Source: Gemmatimonadota bacterium (GTDB lineage: Bacteria; Gemmatimonadota; Gemmatimonadetes; Gemmatimonadales; Gemmatimonadaceae). From it: DNA of 64,000 nucleotides. The DNA lies in assembly GCA_003152485.1 (NCBI GenBank), contig PMAE01000065.1, forward strand, positions 15,420-79,419, given 5' to 3'. Position numbers and translations under genes: made by a program. Under the pieces are notes generated by a model. The model saw only the letters and a list, made by a program, of their open reading frames with translations, was not told the DNA's origin and ran no database searches. Of the stretch, positions 47,268-58,414 are shown piece by piece (positions within the stretch are counted from its first letter, which is position 1; each line of letters starts with the position of its first letter).

Positions 47268-49990
47268 TGCGACGCGGGGGGTGGGCACGGACGGCGTTCC
47301 TCGTCGGGTTCGCCGCCCAGATCGCGGTGGCGCCGCGCCCGGCGACCGCCCAGAGCCCGGCCGCGGTGCCGCTTGCCCCGGCCTACGGGCGCGGCGGAAT
47401 CGCGGTGGCGGAACTCGTCGCCGGACTCGGGACCACGTCGCGTGTCCTGATGATCGGCGCGCATCCGGACGACGAGGACACGCGGCTTCTCGCGTGGCTG
47501 GCGCGGGGGCAGCACGTGGAGGCGGCGTATCTCTCGCTCACGCGTGGCGACGGCGGGCAGAACCTGATCGGCAACGAATTGGGTGACGCGCTGGGTGTGA
47601 TCCGCACGGAGGAGCTGTTGGCGGCCCGCCGGATCGACGGCGCGCATCAATATTTCACACGTGCCTACGACTTCGGATTTTCGAAGACGGCCGCCGAATC
47701 GTATTCCCACTGGCCGCACGACTCGCTGCTCAACGATGTGGTGACGGTCGTACGGGCATTTCGGCCGCACGTCATCATCGCGGTGTTCTCCGGTACGCCG
47801 CGCGACGGGCATGGCCAACACCAGGTCTCCGGGCTGCTGGCCCGCGAGGCGTACGATGCGTCAGGCGACACGGTGCGGTTCCCCGTGACGCAGTACGGAG
47901 CCCCGTGGACGGCGACCAAATTCTATCGGGACCGATCGTATTTTGGTGCCGGCGAGAACTCGCTGGCGATCAACGTCGGCGCCTACGATCCGTTGTTGGG
48001 CGTGACCTATTCCGACATTGCGGCCGCGAGTCGCAGCCAACACAAATCGCAGGGATTCGGCAACATCGGATCCTCGGGACCGGCGACCGCCTATCTCTAC
48101 CGCGACGCGACCCGGGTGAGGGACGGCGTCGCGCCGGGGCACGAGCGATCGATGTTCGACGGGATCGACACCACGTGGGCTCGCTTTGCCGCAGTCGCGC
48201 CGGACGCGGCTACGCGAGGCGCGATCGATTCCATCCCGCTGCTGATTGGACGGATCAGGGCACGCTTCAGAGCGGACGCCCCGGGCGCGGTGGTCGACGA
48301 GCTGTCGCGACTGTGGGAGAAAGAGCTCGTGCTCTACACCCTCGCCGCAGGGCGGGAGCAAGCCGCTCTGGTGCCCGGCTCGGTACGGGCCAGCAGGGCG
48401 GCGGGTACATCCGTCGCACGGCGATCGCGCACCATGAACCTCAATGACGCCGAGACGACGGTCTCGGCATGTATCGCCCGCCTCGAGCGCGCCATGAATT
48501 TGGCGTCAGGCGCGGACCTGTACGCGACGACCGCGCACGATGTGGCGGCGCTCGGCTCGCCTGGCGCACGAGTAGCGGCCACCGTGGTCAATCACGGTGC
48601 GGTGCCCCTGCGGCTTCGGGCGGTGGGCTGGATGACGCCGACCGCGGGTGCGAGCCCGCCCATCACGGCGCCCCATTCCATCGGCCGCGATAGCACCTGG
48701 CGCGACACCGTGGCGGTCAATTCGACGGCCGTGACGCAGCCCTGGTGGTTGGTCACTCCCCGCAAGGGCGACCTGTTCGCGACACCGGTCTCGCGCATCG
48801 CCGAAGACCAGCGAGTGGACGGCGCGAGCGTACTCGTGGGCGTACTCGTGGGGGTGGAGACATCCGCTGGCACCACTGCATCACGGAGCATGGATTTTCA
48901 GTCGTTGGCCATCGAGCGCATTGCCGACCCGACGCGCGGTGAAGTCGACCGGCCGCTGGCCTTCGTTCCCGCCATCTCCCTCACGCTCGATCGCACGGTA
49001 GAATACGTGCCTGCTGGCGCGCCCATCGACCGGCCCATCCAAGTGCTCGTGCGATCCGGTGTCGACTCGGCGCGCGAGGTGACGGTGTCGCTGCAATTGC
49101 CACGGGGCCTCGTCCCGGATACGGTCAGCCGCCACGTCATGGTCCCGGCGCACGGGACGCGACGCGTTGATTTCCGAATCACGGGCGCATTGTCGCCTGG
49201 CCAGGTCACATTGAGCGCGACGGCCGAGAGTAACGGGGCCACGTTCACCATGGGCTACATCCCGATCGAGTACGACCATATCCGACCGCAGAAGATGTAC
49301 CGGCCGGCCGTGATGGCCCTCAGCGTCGCCGACATCAAGGTTCCACCGGGCCTGACGGTCGCCTATATCGCGGGCGTCGGCGACAACGTGGAGCCCATGC
49401 TTGAACAGCTAGGCTTGCACGTGACCGTGCTCGACCCGGCATCCCTCCCGACGGCGGATCTGTCTCGATACACGACGGTCGTCGTGGGGCCTCGGGCCTA
49501 CGAGGCGAGCGCAGACCTCGTGACGAACAACGGACGATTGCTCGATTTCGCCCGGAACGGCGGAACACTGGTGGTGCAATACGGTCAATACGAGATGACG
49601 GGGTCGGCGATCATGCCGTATCCGATCACCCTCGACCGACCGGCTGCCCGCGTGACGGACGAGAACGCACCGGTCCGGGTTCTCGATCCGGCGTCGCCGC
49701 TGCTCTCCGCGCCGAACAGGGTGACGGATTCGGATTTCGCCGGGTGGGTGCAGGAACGATCGCTCTACATGCCGCATACGTTCGATCCGCACTACCATGC
49801 GGTGTTGGCGATGAACGACCCTGATGAGGCGAGCAACGATGGCGCGATCCTCGTGGCATCCCTGGGCAAGGGGACCTACGTGTATACGACGCTCTCGTTT
49901 TTCCGGCAGCTTCCCGCGGGCCTGCCGGGCGCGGCGCGACTGTTCGTGAATTTGTTGGGAGCGGGGCGTCGGTGCTGCGACGCCATGTGA
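47267..49990 (+). CDS. PIG-L (LmbE-like) family deacetylase with C-terminal NEW3/GATase-like region
   Basis: RVLMIGAHPDDEDTRLLAWLARGQHVEAAYLSLTRGDGGQN, DGHGQHQVSG; GTG start abutting sucA stop; signal peptide. Confidence 0.9.
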   Translation: MRRGGWARTAFLVGFAAQIAVAPRPATAQSPAAVPLAPAYGRGGIAVAELVAGLGTTSRVLMIGAHPDDEDTRLLAWLARGQHVEAAYLSLTRGDGGQNLIGNELGDALGVIRTEELLAARRIDGAHQYFTRAYDFGFSKTAAESYSHWPHDSLLNDVVTVVRAFRPHVIIAVFSGTPRDGHGQHQVSGLLAREAYDASGDTVRFPVTQYGAPWTATKFYRDRSYFGAGENSLAINVGAYDPLLGVTYSDIAAASRSQHKSQGFGNIGSSGPATAYLYRDATRVRDGVAPGHERSMFDGIDTTWARFAAVAPDAATRGAIDSIPLLIGRIRARFRADAPGAVVDELSRLWEKELVLYTLAAGREQAALVPGSVRASRAAGTSVARRSRTMNLNDAETTVSACIARLERAMNLASGADLYATTAHDVAALGSPGARVAATVVNHGAVPLRLRAVGWMTPTAGASPPITAPHSIGRDSTWRDTVAVNSTAVTQPWWLVTPRKGDLFATPVSRIAEDQRVDGASVLVGVLVGVETSAGTTASRSMDFQSLAIERIADPTRGEVDRPLAFVPAISLTLDRTVEYVPAGAPIDRPIQVLVRSGVDSAREVTVSLQLPRGLVPDTVSRHVMVPAHGTRRVDFRITGALSPGQVTLSATAESNGATFTMGYIPIEYDHIRPQKMYRPAVMALSVADIKVPPGLTVAYIAGVGDNVEPMLEQLGLHVTVLDPASLPTADLSRYTTVVVGPRAYEASADLVTNNGRLLDFARNGGTLVVQYGQYEMTGSAIMPYPITLDRPAARVTDENAPVRVLDPASPLLSAPNRVTDSDFAGWVQERSLYMPHTFDPHYHAVLAMNDPDEASNDGAILVASLGKGTYVYTTLSFFRQLPAGLPGAARLFVNLLGAGRRCCDAM

Positions 49991-51015
49991 CGGGTGCGCG
50001 AGGGTGCATGATCGCGCTCCTCCTCGTCGCCGCCTCCAGCTGTTCCCACGACCACCGGACTATCGTGCTGGTGTACTCGCCACACGGCAAGGAGCTGTTG
50101 GAGGATTACGCCAACCGATTCATGCGGGTCCATCCCGATATCGATCTCCAGTGGGACGATATGGGATCGACCGAGGTGCTGGACCGGGTGCGCGCGGAAC
50201 GCGACAACCCGCAGGCCGACGTCTGGTTTGGCTCGCCCTCCGAGTTGTTCGAACGGGCGACGCGCGAGGGGTTGCTCGAAGCCTACACGCCGACGTGGGC
50301 ATCGGAGGTGCCGTCCGAAGCGCACGACACGGCCAATTTCTGGTTCGGCACCTATCTCACCCCCGAGGTGATCGGATACAACACCGAGGTGGTCACCGCC
50401 GCCGAGGCGCCGAAGGATTGGGACGATGTGCTCGAGCCGCGCTGGAAAGGGAAGCTCGTCCTCCGCGACCCGGTGGCTTCGGGCGGCATGCGGGCCATCT
50501 TCGGCGCCATCCTCGAGCGGTCGATCGCGGCGACCGGCTCGACGGCCGCAGGGTGGAATTGGCTCCGTCGGCTCGATGCCAACACCAAGGAGTACACGCT
50601 CAATCCGACGATTCTGTACCAGAAACTCGCCCGTCGCGAGGGGGTCGTCACGCTGTTCAACATGCCGGACTTGGCGACGCTGCAGCAGCGCGCGCATATC
50701 CCCGTGAGCTACGTTTTTCCGGAGAGTGGGACGCCACTGCTCGTGGACGGGATCGCGATCGTGAAAGGGACGCGTCATCCCAATGAAGCCCGCGCGTTTT
50801 ACGAGTTCGTCACCACCCAGCCCATGCTGCTCGTCGCGGCGCGGGATCATCTCCGGATCCCAGCCCGCATCGACATCGACGATGATTCGTTACCGGCGTG
50901 GATCCGCACCGCGCGCCAACAGATGAAGCCGATGCCCATGAATCGCGCCATGCTGGCGGACAGTCTCGACGAGTGGATGACGTACTGGGACTCTCACATC
51001 CGGCACCGAGGCTAG
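49972..51015 (+). CDS. Fe3+-type ABC transporter substrate-binding lipoprotein
   Basis: Lipobox LLLVAASSCS; VYSPHGKELLEDYANRFMRVHPDIDLQW, ADVWFGSPSELFERA, followed by ATPase and two-domain permease. Confidence 0.88.
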   Translation: MLRRHVTGARGCMIALLLVAASSCSHDHRTIVLVYSPHGKELLEDYANRFMRVHPDIDLQWDDMGSTEVLDRVRAERDNPQADVWFGSPSELFERATREGLLEAYTPTWASEVPSEAHDTANFWFGTYLTPEVIGYNTEVVTAAEAPKDWDDVLEPRWKGKLVLRDPVASGGMRAIFGAILERSIAATGSTAAGWNWLRRLDANTKEYTLNPTILYQKLARREGVVTLFNMPDLATLQQRAHIPVSYVFPESGTPLLVDGIAIVKGTRHPNEARAFYEFVTTQPMLLVAARDHLRIPARIDIDDDSLPAWIRTARQQMKPMPMNRAMLADSLDEWMTYWDSHIRHRG

Positions 51016-51021
51016 CGCACC

Positions 51022-52230
51022 ATGTCCGGCGCCGGATCGCTTGCCCTCACGGACATCACCCGACGGTTCGGGGAGCCGACTGTCGCGCCGGCGGTGGACC
51101 ACGTCACGCTCAGCGTCGCCGAGGGCGAGCTGCTCGCGCTCGTGGGCGCGTCGGGGTCTGGAAAGACGACGACGCTCCGCATCGCCGCCGGCTACGAGCC
51201 GGCCGATGAAGGACGGGTCGAGCTAGATGGCCGCGACATCACGCGGCTTCCGCCGCAAAAGCGCGACTTCGGCATGGTATTCCAACACTACGCGCTGTTC
51301 CCGCACCTCTCGGTCGAGGACAACGTCGCGTTCGGGCTCGAAGCGCGTGGAGTCGGACGCAGCGATCGGATCACTCGGGCGCGGGGCGCCTTGGCCGGCG
51401 TGGGACTCTCCGGCGCGGGACGCCGTCCGATCCAATCACTCTCGGGTGGCGAGCAGCAGCGGGTCGCCGTGGCCCGGGCGTTGGTGATCGAGCCCCGGGT
51501 GTTGCTACTCGACGAACCCCTCTCGAATCTCGACCCGACGTTACGCCAGGCGATGCGCGACGAGTTGCGCTCGATTCTGCGTCGCCAGCGGGTCACCGCG
51601 CTCTTCGTTACCCACGATCAGGAAGACGCGTTCGCGATCGCGGATCGCGTGGCGCTCATGGATCGAGGGCGCGTGATCCAAGTCGGCACGCCGGAAATGC
51701 TCTATGACGCACCCGCGACGCGTGCCGTAGCGCAGTTCGTGGGGCGGTCCACGCTCGTCCCGGCGCATGGGGAAGGGGACCACGCGGTGATCACGATCGG
51801 GAGCGTCTCGTGCCGGGTGCGCGCTGTGTGCTCGTCCGGGTCACCGGGGCCCGGCTCGCTCGCCGTGCTGCGACCCGAGGGGCTTGGCCTCGCCCCGCCG
51901 GATTGGCCCGGCGCGTGGCCGGGCATCGTGCGGACGCGGCGGTTCGTGGGCGCGGTCTACGCCTATCGGGTCGCGGTCGCGGACAACCTGGTATTCGAAG
52001 TGCTGGCACCCGACAAGCTGGCAGAGGAAGGCGATCGGGTCGCCGTGCGCATCTTGCGACAACCGGTCGCGCTCGTGTGCGATGAGGGTCCGCCGACGGC
52101 GCCCCCCGCGGCGCTCGGCGCGGAGCCGGTCGCGTCGTCTGATACGGTCAGCACACTGCGAGCATCGGCGTCGCCGGCATTGGCGTCGCCGGCATCGGGG
52201 TCGATCCGACCGGGTGTCAGCCGTGCGTAA
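51022..52230 (+). CDS. ABC transporter ATP-binding protein (FbpC/PotA-like)
   Basis: ALVGASGSGKTTTLRIAAGYEPADEGRVELDGRDITRLPPQKRDFGMVFQHYALFPHLSVEDNVAFGL, LSGGEQQRVAVARAL; TOBE-like C-terminus. Confidence 0.95.
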   Translation: MSGAGSLALTDITRRFGEPTVAPAVDHVTLSVAEGELLALVGASGSGKTTTLRIAAGYEPADEGRVELDGRDITRLPPQKRDFGMVFQHYALFPHLSVEDNVAFGLEARGVGRSDRITRARGALAGVGLSGAGRRPIQSLSGGEQQRVAVARALVIEPRVLLLDEPLSNLDPTLRQAMRDELRSILRRQRVTALFVTHDQEDAFAIADRVALMDRGRVIQVGTPEMLYDAPATRAVAQFVGRSTLVPAHGEGDHAVITIGSVSCRVRAVCSSGSPGPGSLAVLRPEGLGLAPPDWPGAWPGIVRTRRFVGAVYAYRVAVADNLVFEVLAPDKLAEEGDRVAVRILRQPVALVCDEGPPTAPPAALGAEPVASSDTVSTLRASASPALASPASGSIRPGVSRA

Positions 52231-53884
52231 GCGATCCGCGTTGTGGATCGCGATCCCGCTGTTGGTTCTGCTGGTATTAGTGGTCGTCTATCCCAATGTC
52301 GCGGTGGTGGCGGGAAGCTTTGGCCGGGGACTCGGCTACTGGCGCGCGTTCGCGTCCAGTCCCTCCGATCGCGAAGCGCTGTGGACGAGCCTCTGGATCT
52401 CCGTCGTCTCGGTCGTCGCGTCGGTCGCCGTTGGCCTCCCGTTGGCATTCCTGATGACGCGGACGGAGTTTCGTGGCCGGCGGGTCCTGCAGGCGGCCGC
52501 CACGTTGCCCGGGGCGCTGCCACCATTGGTGGGAGTCATCGCCTTTCTCTTCCTCTACGGTGAGAGCGGCGTCGTCACCCGCGTCGTCCAACTAATCCTG
52601 CGTCGCGATGCACCGCCGTGGACGTTCTCCGGGGCGTGGGCCATCGTGTTCGTCCACGCATACACGATGTACGTCTACGTGTACCTGTTCGTGTCGGCGG
52701 GGCTCGAGCGCTACGACAGTGCGCTCGACGAAGCGGCGTCGGGACTCGGGGCCGGGGCGTTCCGGCGATTGCGCCGGGTGACGCTGCCGATGCTGACCCC
52801 CGCACTCGCGGGCGCGTGCCTCCTGGTGTTCATGAGTTCCCTCGGCTCCTTTTCGGCCCCGTACGTCTTCGGCGGGGGACTCCGGGTGCTGGCAACGCAG
52901 ATCGTCACCTCGCGGCTGAATGGCGCGATGGGTGTCGCTTACGTGGAGACGACGGTGCTCGCGGTGAGTGCGGTGGCGGCGCTGGCGCTGCTACGGTGGT
53001 TCGAGGGGCGTCGGCGATATGCGGCGAGCGGGAAAGGGCGTGCGTTGCGGGTCCCGTTTCGGTCGCCCCTGGCTCGCGCACTCACGCTGCCGGTAGCCGT
53101 GATCGTGGTGCTCGTGTTGGTGCTTCCCCACCTCATGATCATTCTCGTGTCGTTCGCCCGAGACGGCGCGTGGACGACCCAGGTCCTGCCGCCCGAATAC
53201 ACGTGGGACAACTTCCGACGACTGGCGACCGACGCATCGCTGCTGCGCCCCATCCGCAACAGCGTGATCATGACACTGCTCGCAACCGCCGGAAACGTCA
53301 TCGTGTGCTCGGTGGCCGCGTACCTGCTCGTCTTCCGCCGTTTTCCCGGCCGCCGTCTGCTCGGCGTGTTGGTCGCATTGCCGTGGGCGATCCCGCCGAC
53401 CGCGATCGCGATCGGGCTCGCGTCAACGTTCAATCGTACGGATCTCTCGACCGCGCGCATCCTGCTCGTCGGCACCTTCTGGATCTTGCCGCTCGCATAC
53501 TTCATCCGGGGAGTGCCGTTGGTCGCGTCCGCGGTAGAGGGCTCACTCCGGCAGCTCGATCCTTCACTCGAGGAAGCGGCCCGGGGCTTGGGGGCCGGCT
53601 GGTGGCAGACGCTGCGACACGTGATCTACCCCGCAGCACGTCCCGGCCTGGTGGCGGGCGCAACGCTGGCCGCGATCACGGCGATCGGCGAATTCGTGGC
53701 GAGCGAAGTGTTGTACACCCACACCAGCCGTCCGATCTCGGTCGAGATCCTGGCTCAGGTCCGCGCGTTTGCGTTCGGCACCGCGGCCGCGTACAGCGTT
53801 GTGCTCATCGGCATCGTGTTGCTGATCACGCTGCTCGCGCGCGCGGCGGAAGGGCGCCGTGGGGTCATGGCGTTAAGGAGTTAG
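52214..53884 (+). CDS. ABC transporter permease, fused two-domain (FbpB-like)
   Basis: Two copies of the EAA-type motif (DEAASGLGAGAFRRLRRVTLPMLTPAL and EEAARGLGAGWWQTLRHVIYPAARPGL); GTG start at 52214 or 52223. Confidence 0.92.
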   Translation: MSAVRKRSALWIAIPLLVLLVLVVVYPNVAVVAGSFGRGLGYWRAFASSPSDREALWTSLWISVVSVVASVAVGLPLAFLMTRTEFRGRRVLQAAATLPGALPPLVGVIAFLFLYGESGVVTRVVQLILRRDAPPWTFSGAWAIVFVHAYTMYVYVYLFVSAGLERYDSALDEAASGLGAGAFRRLRRVTLPMLTPALAGACLLVFMSSLGSFSAPYVFGGGLRVLATQIVTSRLNGAMGVAYVETTVLAVSAVAALALLRWFEGRRRYAASGKGRALRVPFRSPLARALTLPVAVIVVLVLVLPHLMIILVSFARDGAWTTQVLPPEYTWDNFRRLATDASLLRPIRNSVIMTLLATAGNVIVCSVAAYLLVFRRFPGRRLLGVLVALPWAIPPTAIAIGLASTFNRTDLSTARILLVGTFWILPLAYFIRGVPLVASAVEGSLRQLDPSLEEAARGLGAGWWQTLRHVIYPAARPGLVAGATLAAITAIGEFVASEVLYTHTSRPISVEILAQVRAFAFGTAAAYSVVLIGIVLLITLLARAAEGRRGVMALRS

Positions 53885-53936
53885 CTTTCCTGGGTAACGC
53901 GGCGCGACTCGCGCCCGTGCACGCAGCGAGGGCACC

Positions 53937-55277
53937 ATGGCTCGGGCTCGGGTAGTAATAGTCGGCGGCGGGTTCGGGGGGTTTACGGCGGCCCGGCGGC
54001 TCAGTCGGGCGGCGGTCGATATCACGCTCGTCGATCGGACGAACCACCATCTCTTCCAGCCGCTGCTCTACCAGGTCGCGACGGCCACCCTCTCGCCGAC
54101 GGATATCATGGTCCCCATTCGCTGGGGACTCCGTCGGCAGAAGAACGCCAACGTGATTCTGGGCGAGGCGACAGCGGTGGACGTGGCCCGGCGCGTGGTG
54201 GTGCTCGATGGCGGTCGGGCTGAATTGCCATACGACTACGCCATCATCGCCACCGGCGCTCGACACTCGTATTTCGGGCACCCGGAGTGGGAGGCGTTGG
54301 CCCCCGGCCTCAAGAGCATCGAAGACGCGCTCGATGTGCGCAATCGGTTCCTGCTCGCGTTCGAAGAGGCGGAGCGTACCGATGATGACGCGGAGCGCCG
54401 GGCGTACCAGACCTTCGTCGTCATCGGCGGCGGCCCGACCGGTGTCGAGCTCGCTGGGATGCTGCCCGAAGTCGCCAAACCGATGCGTCGCGACTACCGG
54501 CGCATCGATACCCGTCAGACCCGGGTGCTTCTGCTGGAGGGTGGCCCGCGCATCCTGCCGGCCTTTCCGCAGGCGCTGTCGGATCACGCGAAGCGGGACC
54601 TGGAGAAATTGGGAGTAGAGGTCCGTACGAACGCCCGCGTCACGCACGTCGAACCGGATGGTGTACACGTGGGGGGCGAGCATATCCGTGCCCGCACGGT
54701 GTTCTGGGCCGCGGGGAACGCCGCGTCCAAGCTCGCCAAGACACTCGGCGCACCACTCGATGAGGTGGGTCGCGTCAAAGTGACGCCGGATCTCTCGCTT
54801 CCGGGCCACCCCGAGGTATTCGTCGTCGGTGATCTGGCGACGGTGCCGCGCGACGGTGGGACGTTCGTGCCGGGCGTGGCCCAGGGTGCGATTCAGGAGG
54901 GTCGGGTCGCGGCCGACAACGTGATCGCCCGTCTCGCGGGCCGCCCCACGCAGCTGTTCACCTATTTCAACAAGGGTGACCTGGCATCCATCGGCCGGCA
55001 CCGGGCGATCGCGAACTTCGGCTTCCTTCAAGTCACGGGTTACGCGGCGTGGCTGATGTGGCTGTTCATCCACGTCCTCTATCTCGTCGGGTTCCGAAAC
55101 CGCGTCAGCGTGCTCCTCCAATGGGCGTACGCCTATTTCACCTTTCAGCGCGGCATGCGGTTGATCACGAACTACGCCCGGCAATGGGACGGGACGGTGG
55201 CAGTCGGCGGGAAGTATTTGAGCGCGGACGCCGAGCTGGCGGTGGCGAAGCAGAGGGAAGCGGTGGGGAGTCGGTAG
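53937..55277 (+). CDS. ndh: NAD(P)/FAD-dependent oxidoreductase (type II NADH dehydrogenase)
   Basis: RVVIVGGGFGGFTAARRLSRAAVDITLVDRTNHHLFQPLLYQVATATLSPTDI, VIGGGPTGVELAG, VFVVGDLATV. Confidence 0.95.
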   Translation: MARARVVIVGGGFGGFTAARRLSRAAVDITLVDRTNHHLFQPLLYQVATATLSPTDIMVPIRWGLRRQKNANVILGEATAVDVARRVVVLDGGRAELPYDYAIIATGARHSYFGHPEWEALAPGLKSIEDALDVRNRFLLAFEEAERTDDDAERRAYQTFVVIGGGPTGVELAGMLPEVAKPMRRDYRRIDTRQTRVLLLEGGPRILPAFPQALSDHAKRDLEKLGVEVRTNARVTHVEPDGVHVGGEHIRARTVFWAAGNAASKLAKTLGAPLDEVGRVKVTPDLSLPGHPEVFVVGDLATVPRDGGTFVPGVAQGAIQEGRVAADNVIARLAGRPTQLFTYFNKGDLASIGRHRAIANFGFLQVTGYAAWLMWLFIHVLYLVGFRNRVSVLLQWAYAYFTFQRGMRLITNYARQWDGTVAVGGKYLSADAELAVAKQREAVGSR

Positions 55278-55343
55278 CGCTACCTACCAAGCGTCACCCA
55301 GGCCATTTCTAACGAACGCGATTGGGTGATCGCGGCCGCACGG

Positions 55344-56621
55344 CTAACTGCGCGCGCCGGTGCCGGCAGGGGTTACGGACGCGACTTCGGCGGTGGCGGG
55401 GATCGGGCCGGATGGGGTGGGTATGGTCGCCACGCCGGCGGTGTCGGGCGTCATGTACGCCTCGAGATTCGTGCCCAGGAGCAGCGTCGCGGCAACCAAT
55501 ACCGCGCCCGCCCAGAAGGGCGCGCCGGGATTTAAATGATCGTAAAGGAGGCCGGCGCCGAGGGGAAAGATCACGCGCGTAATGCCGCCAAAGGTCTGCT
55601 GCGTACCCATGAACAGTCCCCGCTCATCTGCGGAAATGACGCGCGACAGCATGGCGGTGACGCACGGGAAGGTGAATGCCGTTCCGAGCGGGAGGAGGAC
55701 GACGACGGCGGCGAGTATCGGAAGGGTCGGCGCAAGGGGGATCAGGATGAGCCCCGCGGCGAGGAGGACGATCCCTATCCTGGACAGCCGCGGCTCGCCG
55801 AACTTGTCGATGGCCGGGCCGAGGATGAAGGCCCGGGTGACCATACTCATCACGCCCAAGTAGGTGAAGACCCATCCGATCGAGGCGGCGGTGACACCGA
55901 ACCGCTTGGCCAGGAAGAGCGCGAGGATCGACATCGCGGCCATGAACGCACCGATCCCGACCGCGTAGATCCAGATCAGTCGCGATGCGGGCGCATCCGA
56001 GTGCCGAATCACCCCCCAGATCACGGTCCGCGACCGGCCGCGCGGCTCAATGCGGCTGCGTGCGGCCCGGGCGATCACGTGCGATTCGCGCAGATACCTC
56101 CACGCGAAAAACATGTTCGCGACGCAGATCACGGCCGCGAGTACTCCCGGTGCGGCGTGTCCCAACGAGAGATCATGGCCGTTGACCCACAAGTGTCGCA
56201 GCCCCAGCACGAGCGCACCAGAGCCAAGCAACGGGCCGATGGCGACGCCAAGATTCGTGGCCGCGGAGACCCAGCCCAGCGCGCGGGCGCGGTTCTTTGG
56301 CTCCGTCGAGTCGGCGACGTAGGCTTGCACGACACCGACGGTGCCGCCGCCCGCACCCTGAACGATGCGCGACACGAAGAGCATCGTGAGCGAGTTCGCG
56401 TACGCGAAAATGACGTACGAGACCGCGGATGCGCCGAGGGCAATGAGAAGCGCGGGACGCCGGCCGTATCGATCGGAGAACCGCCCCCACAACGGAGCGG
56501 ACAACAGCGTGGCAAGGGAGAACGCCGACACCAACATCGTGTAGGTGAACCCGTTCGCTCCCAAGCGCGTCGCATAGAACGGGAGCAGCGGGACCACCAT
56601 CAGCGTCCCCATCATGTCCAC
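55344..56621 (-). CDS. MFS transporter (TetA/DHA1-like)
   Basis: LLSAPLWGRFSDRYGRRPALLIALGASAVSYVIFAYANSLTMLFVSRIVQGAGGGTVGVVQAYVADSTEPKNRARALGWV; GTG at 56621, may be extended N-terminally. Confidence 0.93.
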   Translation of the reverse strand: MDMMGTLMVVPLLPFYATRLGANGFTYTMLVSAFSLATLLSAPLWGRFSDRYGRRPALLIALGASAVSYVIFAYANSLTMLFVSRIVQGAGGGTVGVVQAYVADSTEPKNRARALGWVSAATNLGVAIGPLLGSGALVLGLRHLWVNGHDLSLGHAAPGVLAAVICVANMFFAWRYLRESHVIARAARSRIEPRGRSRTVIWGVIRHSDAPASRLIWIYAVGIGAFMAAMSILALFLAKRFGVTAASIGWVFTYLGVMSMVTRAFILGPAIDKFGEPRLSRIGIVLLAAGLILIPLAPTLPILAAVVVLLPLGTAFTFPCVTAMLSRVISADERGLFMGTQQTFGGITRVIFPLGAGLLYDHLNPGAPFWAGAVLVAATLLLGTNLEAYMTPDTAGVATIPTPSGPIPATAEVASVTPAGTGARS

Positions 56622-56892
56622 GCAGGCCGTGACGAGGAGGACCAGGAGCTTGGAGTCGACCTTCTGATACTGGATCAGGGCATACCTGTGGTGGGCGCGG
56701 CAGATGACCCGGGAGCGCTGCCGCGCCCGGTGGAACTGAATCTAACGGACACCAGCCGAGTGAGTTTGGTTGCCGCGACGCAGCGCGGTGGCGTTCGCCA
56801 CCGTTGCCTCGGGGACCCGCCGACGCCGACTACGTCTCGACGCTGCTTATATTTAGCACGAGTGGGACCCCAACGCCCGTTGCCCATCGCCG

Positions 56893-58407
56893 ATGCCTGA
56901 TCGCATTCGTACGCGCTTCCTCGTGGTGGGTAGTGGCGTGGCCGGGCTCCACACGGCGTGGCGAGCCGCCGAGCATGGTCCGGTGATCGTGCTGACGAAG
57001 CGGTCGTTGTTCGATTCGGCTACCGCGTACGCGCAGGGGGGGATCGCGGCCGCGCTGGGCGCGGGCGATTCGCCGGAGTTGCATCGCCGGGACACGCTGG
57101 CCGCTGGGGCCGCCTTGTGCGACGCAGCCGCCGTGAAGGTCTTGGTCGAAGAGGGGCCGGCCCGCGTGCGGGAGCTGTCCGCCGCCGGCGCCGATTTCGA
57201 CCTCGCACCGAACGGCAAGTTCATCCTGGGCCGCGAGGCAGCGCACTCCAGGAAGCGGATCGTGCACGCGCATGGCGACCAAACGGGGGCCGAGGTGGCC
57301 CGCACGTTGATCCGCCGAGTCACGGAGAGCGAGGGTGTCGAGGTCATGGAGACGACCCGCGTCCTCGATCTGATCGTCGAGGACGGCGAGTGTGTCGGGG
57401 TGCGAGCCAGTGTGTCGGGGCGGGCGGTGGAAATCCTCGCCGACGCGACGGTGCTGGCGACCGGCGGCTGCGGACAGGTGTATCGGTACACCACGAACCC
57501 GCAGGTTGCAACCGGTGACGGATTCGCGATCGCGCTGCGCGCCGGGGTGCGGCTCGCCGACATGGAGTTCGTTCAGTTTCATCCCACCGCGCTGGCGACG
57601 CCGGAGAATCCGCTCGCCCTCATCTCCGAGGCGGTACGAGGGGAGGGGGCGATCCTCCTCAACTCCGCGGGCGTCCGATTCATGCCGGAGCGTCACCGAT
57701 TGGCCGAGTTGGCGCCCCGCGATGTCGTCGCGCGGGAGATTTTTCGAGAGCAGGAGTCAGGCGGCCCGGTGTATCTCGATGCCCATCGGCTGGGGGCCAC
57801 GTTCGAGCACCGGTTCCCGGGGATCTTCGCGCTGTGTCGGGCGCGAGGCATCGACCCGCGGTCGGACCTCATCCCAGTGACGCCCGCTGCGCACTACATC
57901 ATGGGTGGCGTGGTGACTGACCTCGCCGGACGATCGAGCCTCGCGCGCCTGTACGCCTGCGGCGAGGTCTCGCGTACGGGCGTGCATGGCGCGAACCGGC
58001 TGGCCTCCAATTCGTTGCTGGAGGGTTTGGTCTTTGCCGAGCGGGTGGCCCGTGATCTGGTATCCGCCTCGCCCCTGCGGGCCGCGCTACCAGCTCCGGA
58101 GGCGTGGCGAGTGCCGTTGCTGGTGGATCGCGGAGCGGCGCAGGTGGCCGCGGATGCGATTCGACGCGTGATGTGGGAGGACGCGGGCATCGTGCGGACC
58201 GCCGCGGGATTGCGGGGATGTATCGAACAGCTCGATGACATCGCGCATCGCCTGCCCAATGGCGCGACCGAGGAGACGAACATGGTGGACACGTCGCTGC
58301 TGATCGCCGAGGCGGCGCTGCTGCGCAAGGAATCACGCGGCGGCCATCATCGCGCGGACTTCCCCAAGGCGAAGCGGAAGTGGCAGCGCCGGCATATCGA
58401 ATGGTGA
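56893..58407 (+). CDS. nadB: L-aspartate oxidase
   Basis: [104 protein letters not shown]. Confidence 0.97.
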   Translation: MPDRIRTRFLVVGSGVAGLHTAWRAAEHGPVIVLTKRSLFDSATAYAQGGIAAALGAGDSPELHRRDTLAAGAALCDAAAVKVLVEEGPARVRELSAAGADFDLAPNGKFILGREAAHSRKRIVHAHGDQTGAEVARTLIRRVTESEGVEVMETTRVLDLIVEDGECVGVRASVSGRAVEILADATVLATGGCGQVYRYTTNPQVATGDGFAIALRAGVRLADMEFVQFHPTALATPENPLALISEAVRGEGAILLNSAGVRFMPERHRLAELAPRDVVAREIFREQESGGPVYLDAHRLGATFEHRFPGIFALCRARGIDPRSDLIPVTPAAHYIMGGVVTDLAGRSSLARLYACGEVSRTGVHGANRLASNSLLEGLVFAERVARDLVSASPLRAALPAPEAWRVPLLVDRGAAQVAADAIRRVMWEDAGIVRTAAGLRGCIEQLDDIAHRLPNGATEETNMVDTSLLIAEAALLRKESRGGHHRADFPKAKRKWQRRHIEW

Positions 58408-58414
58408 CCGGCTG

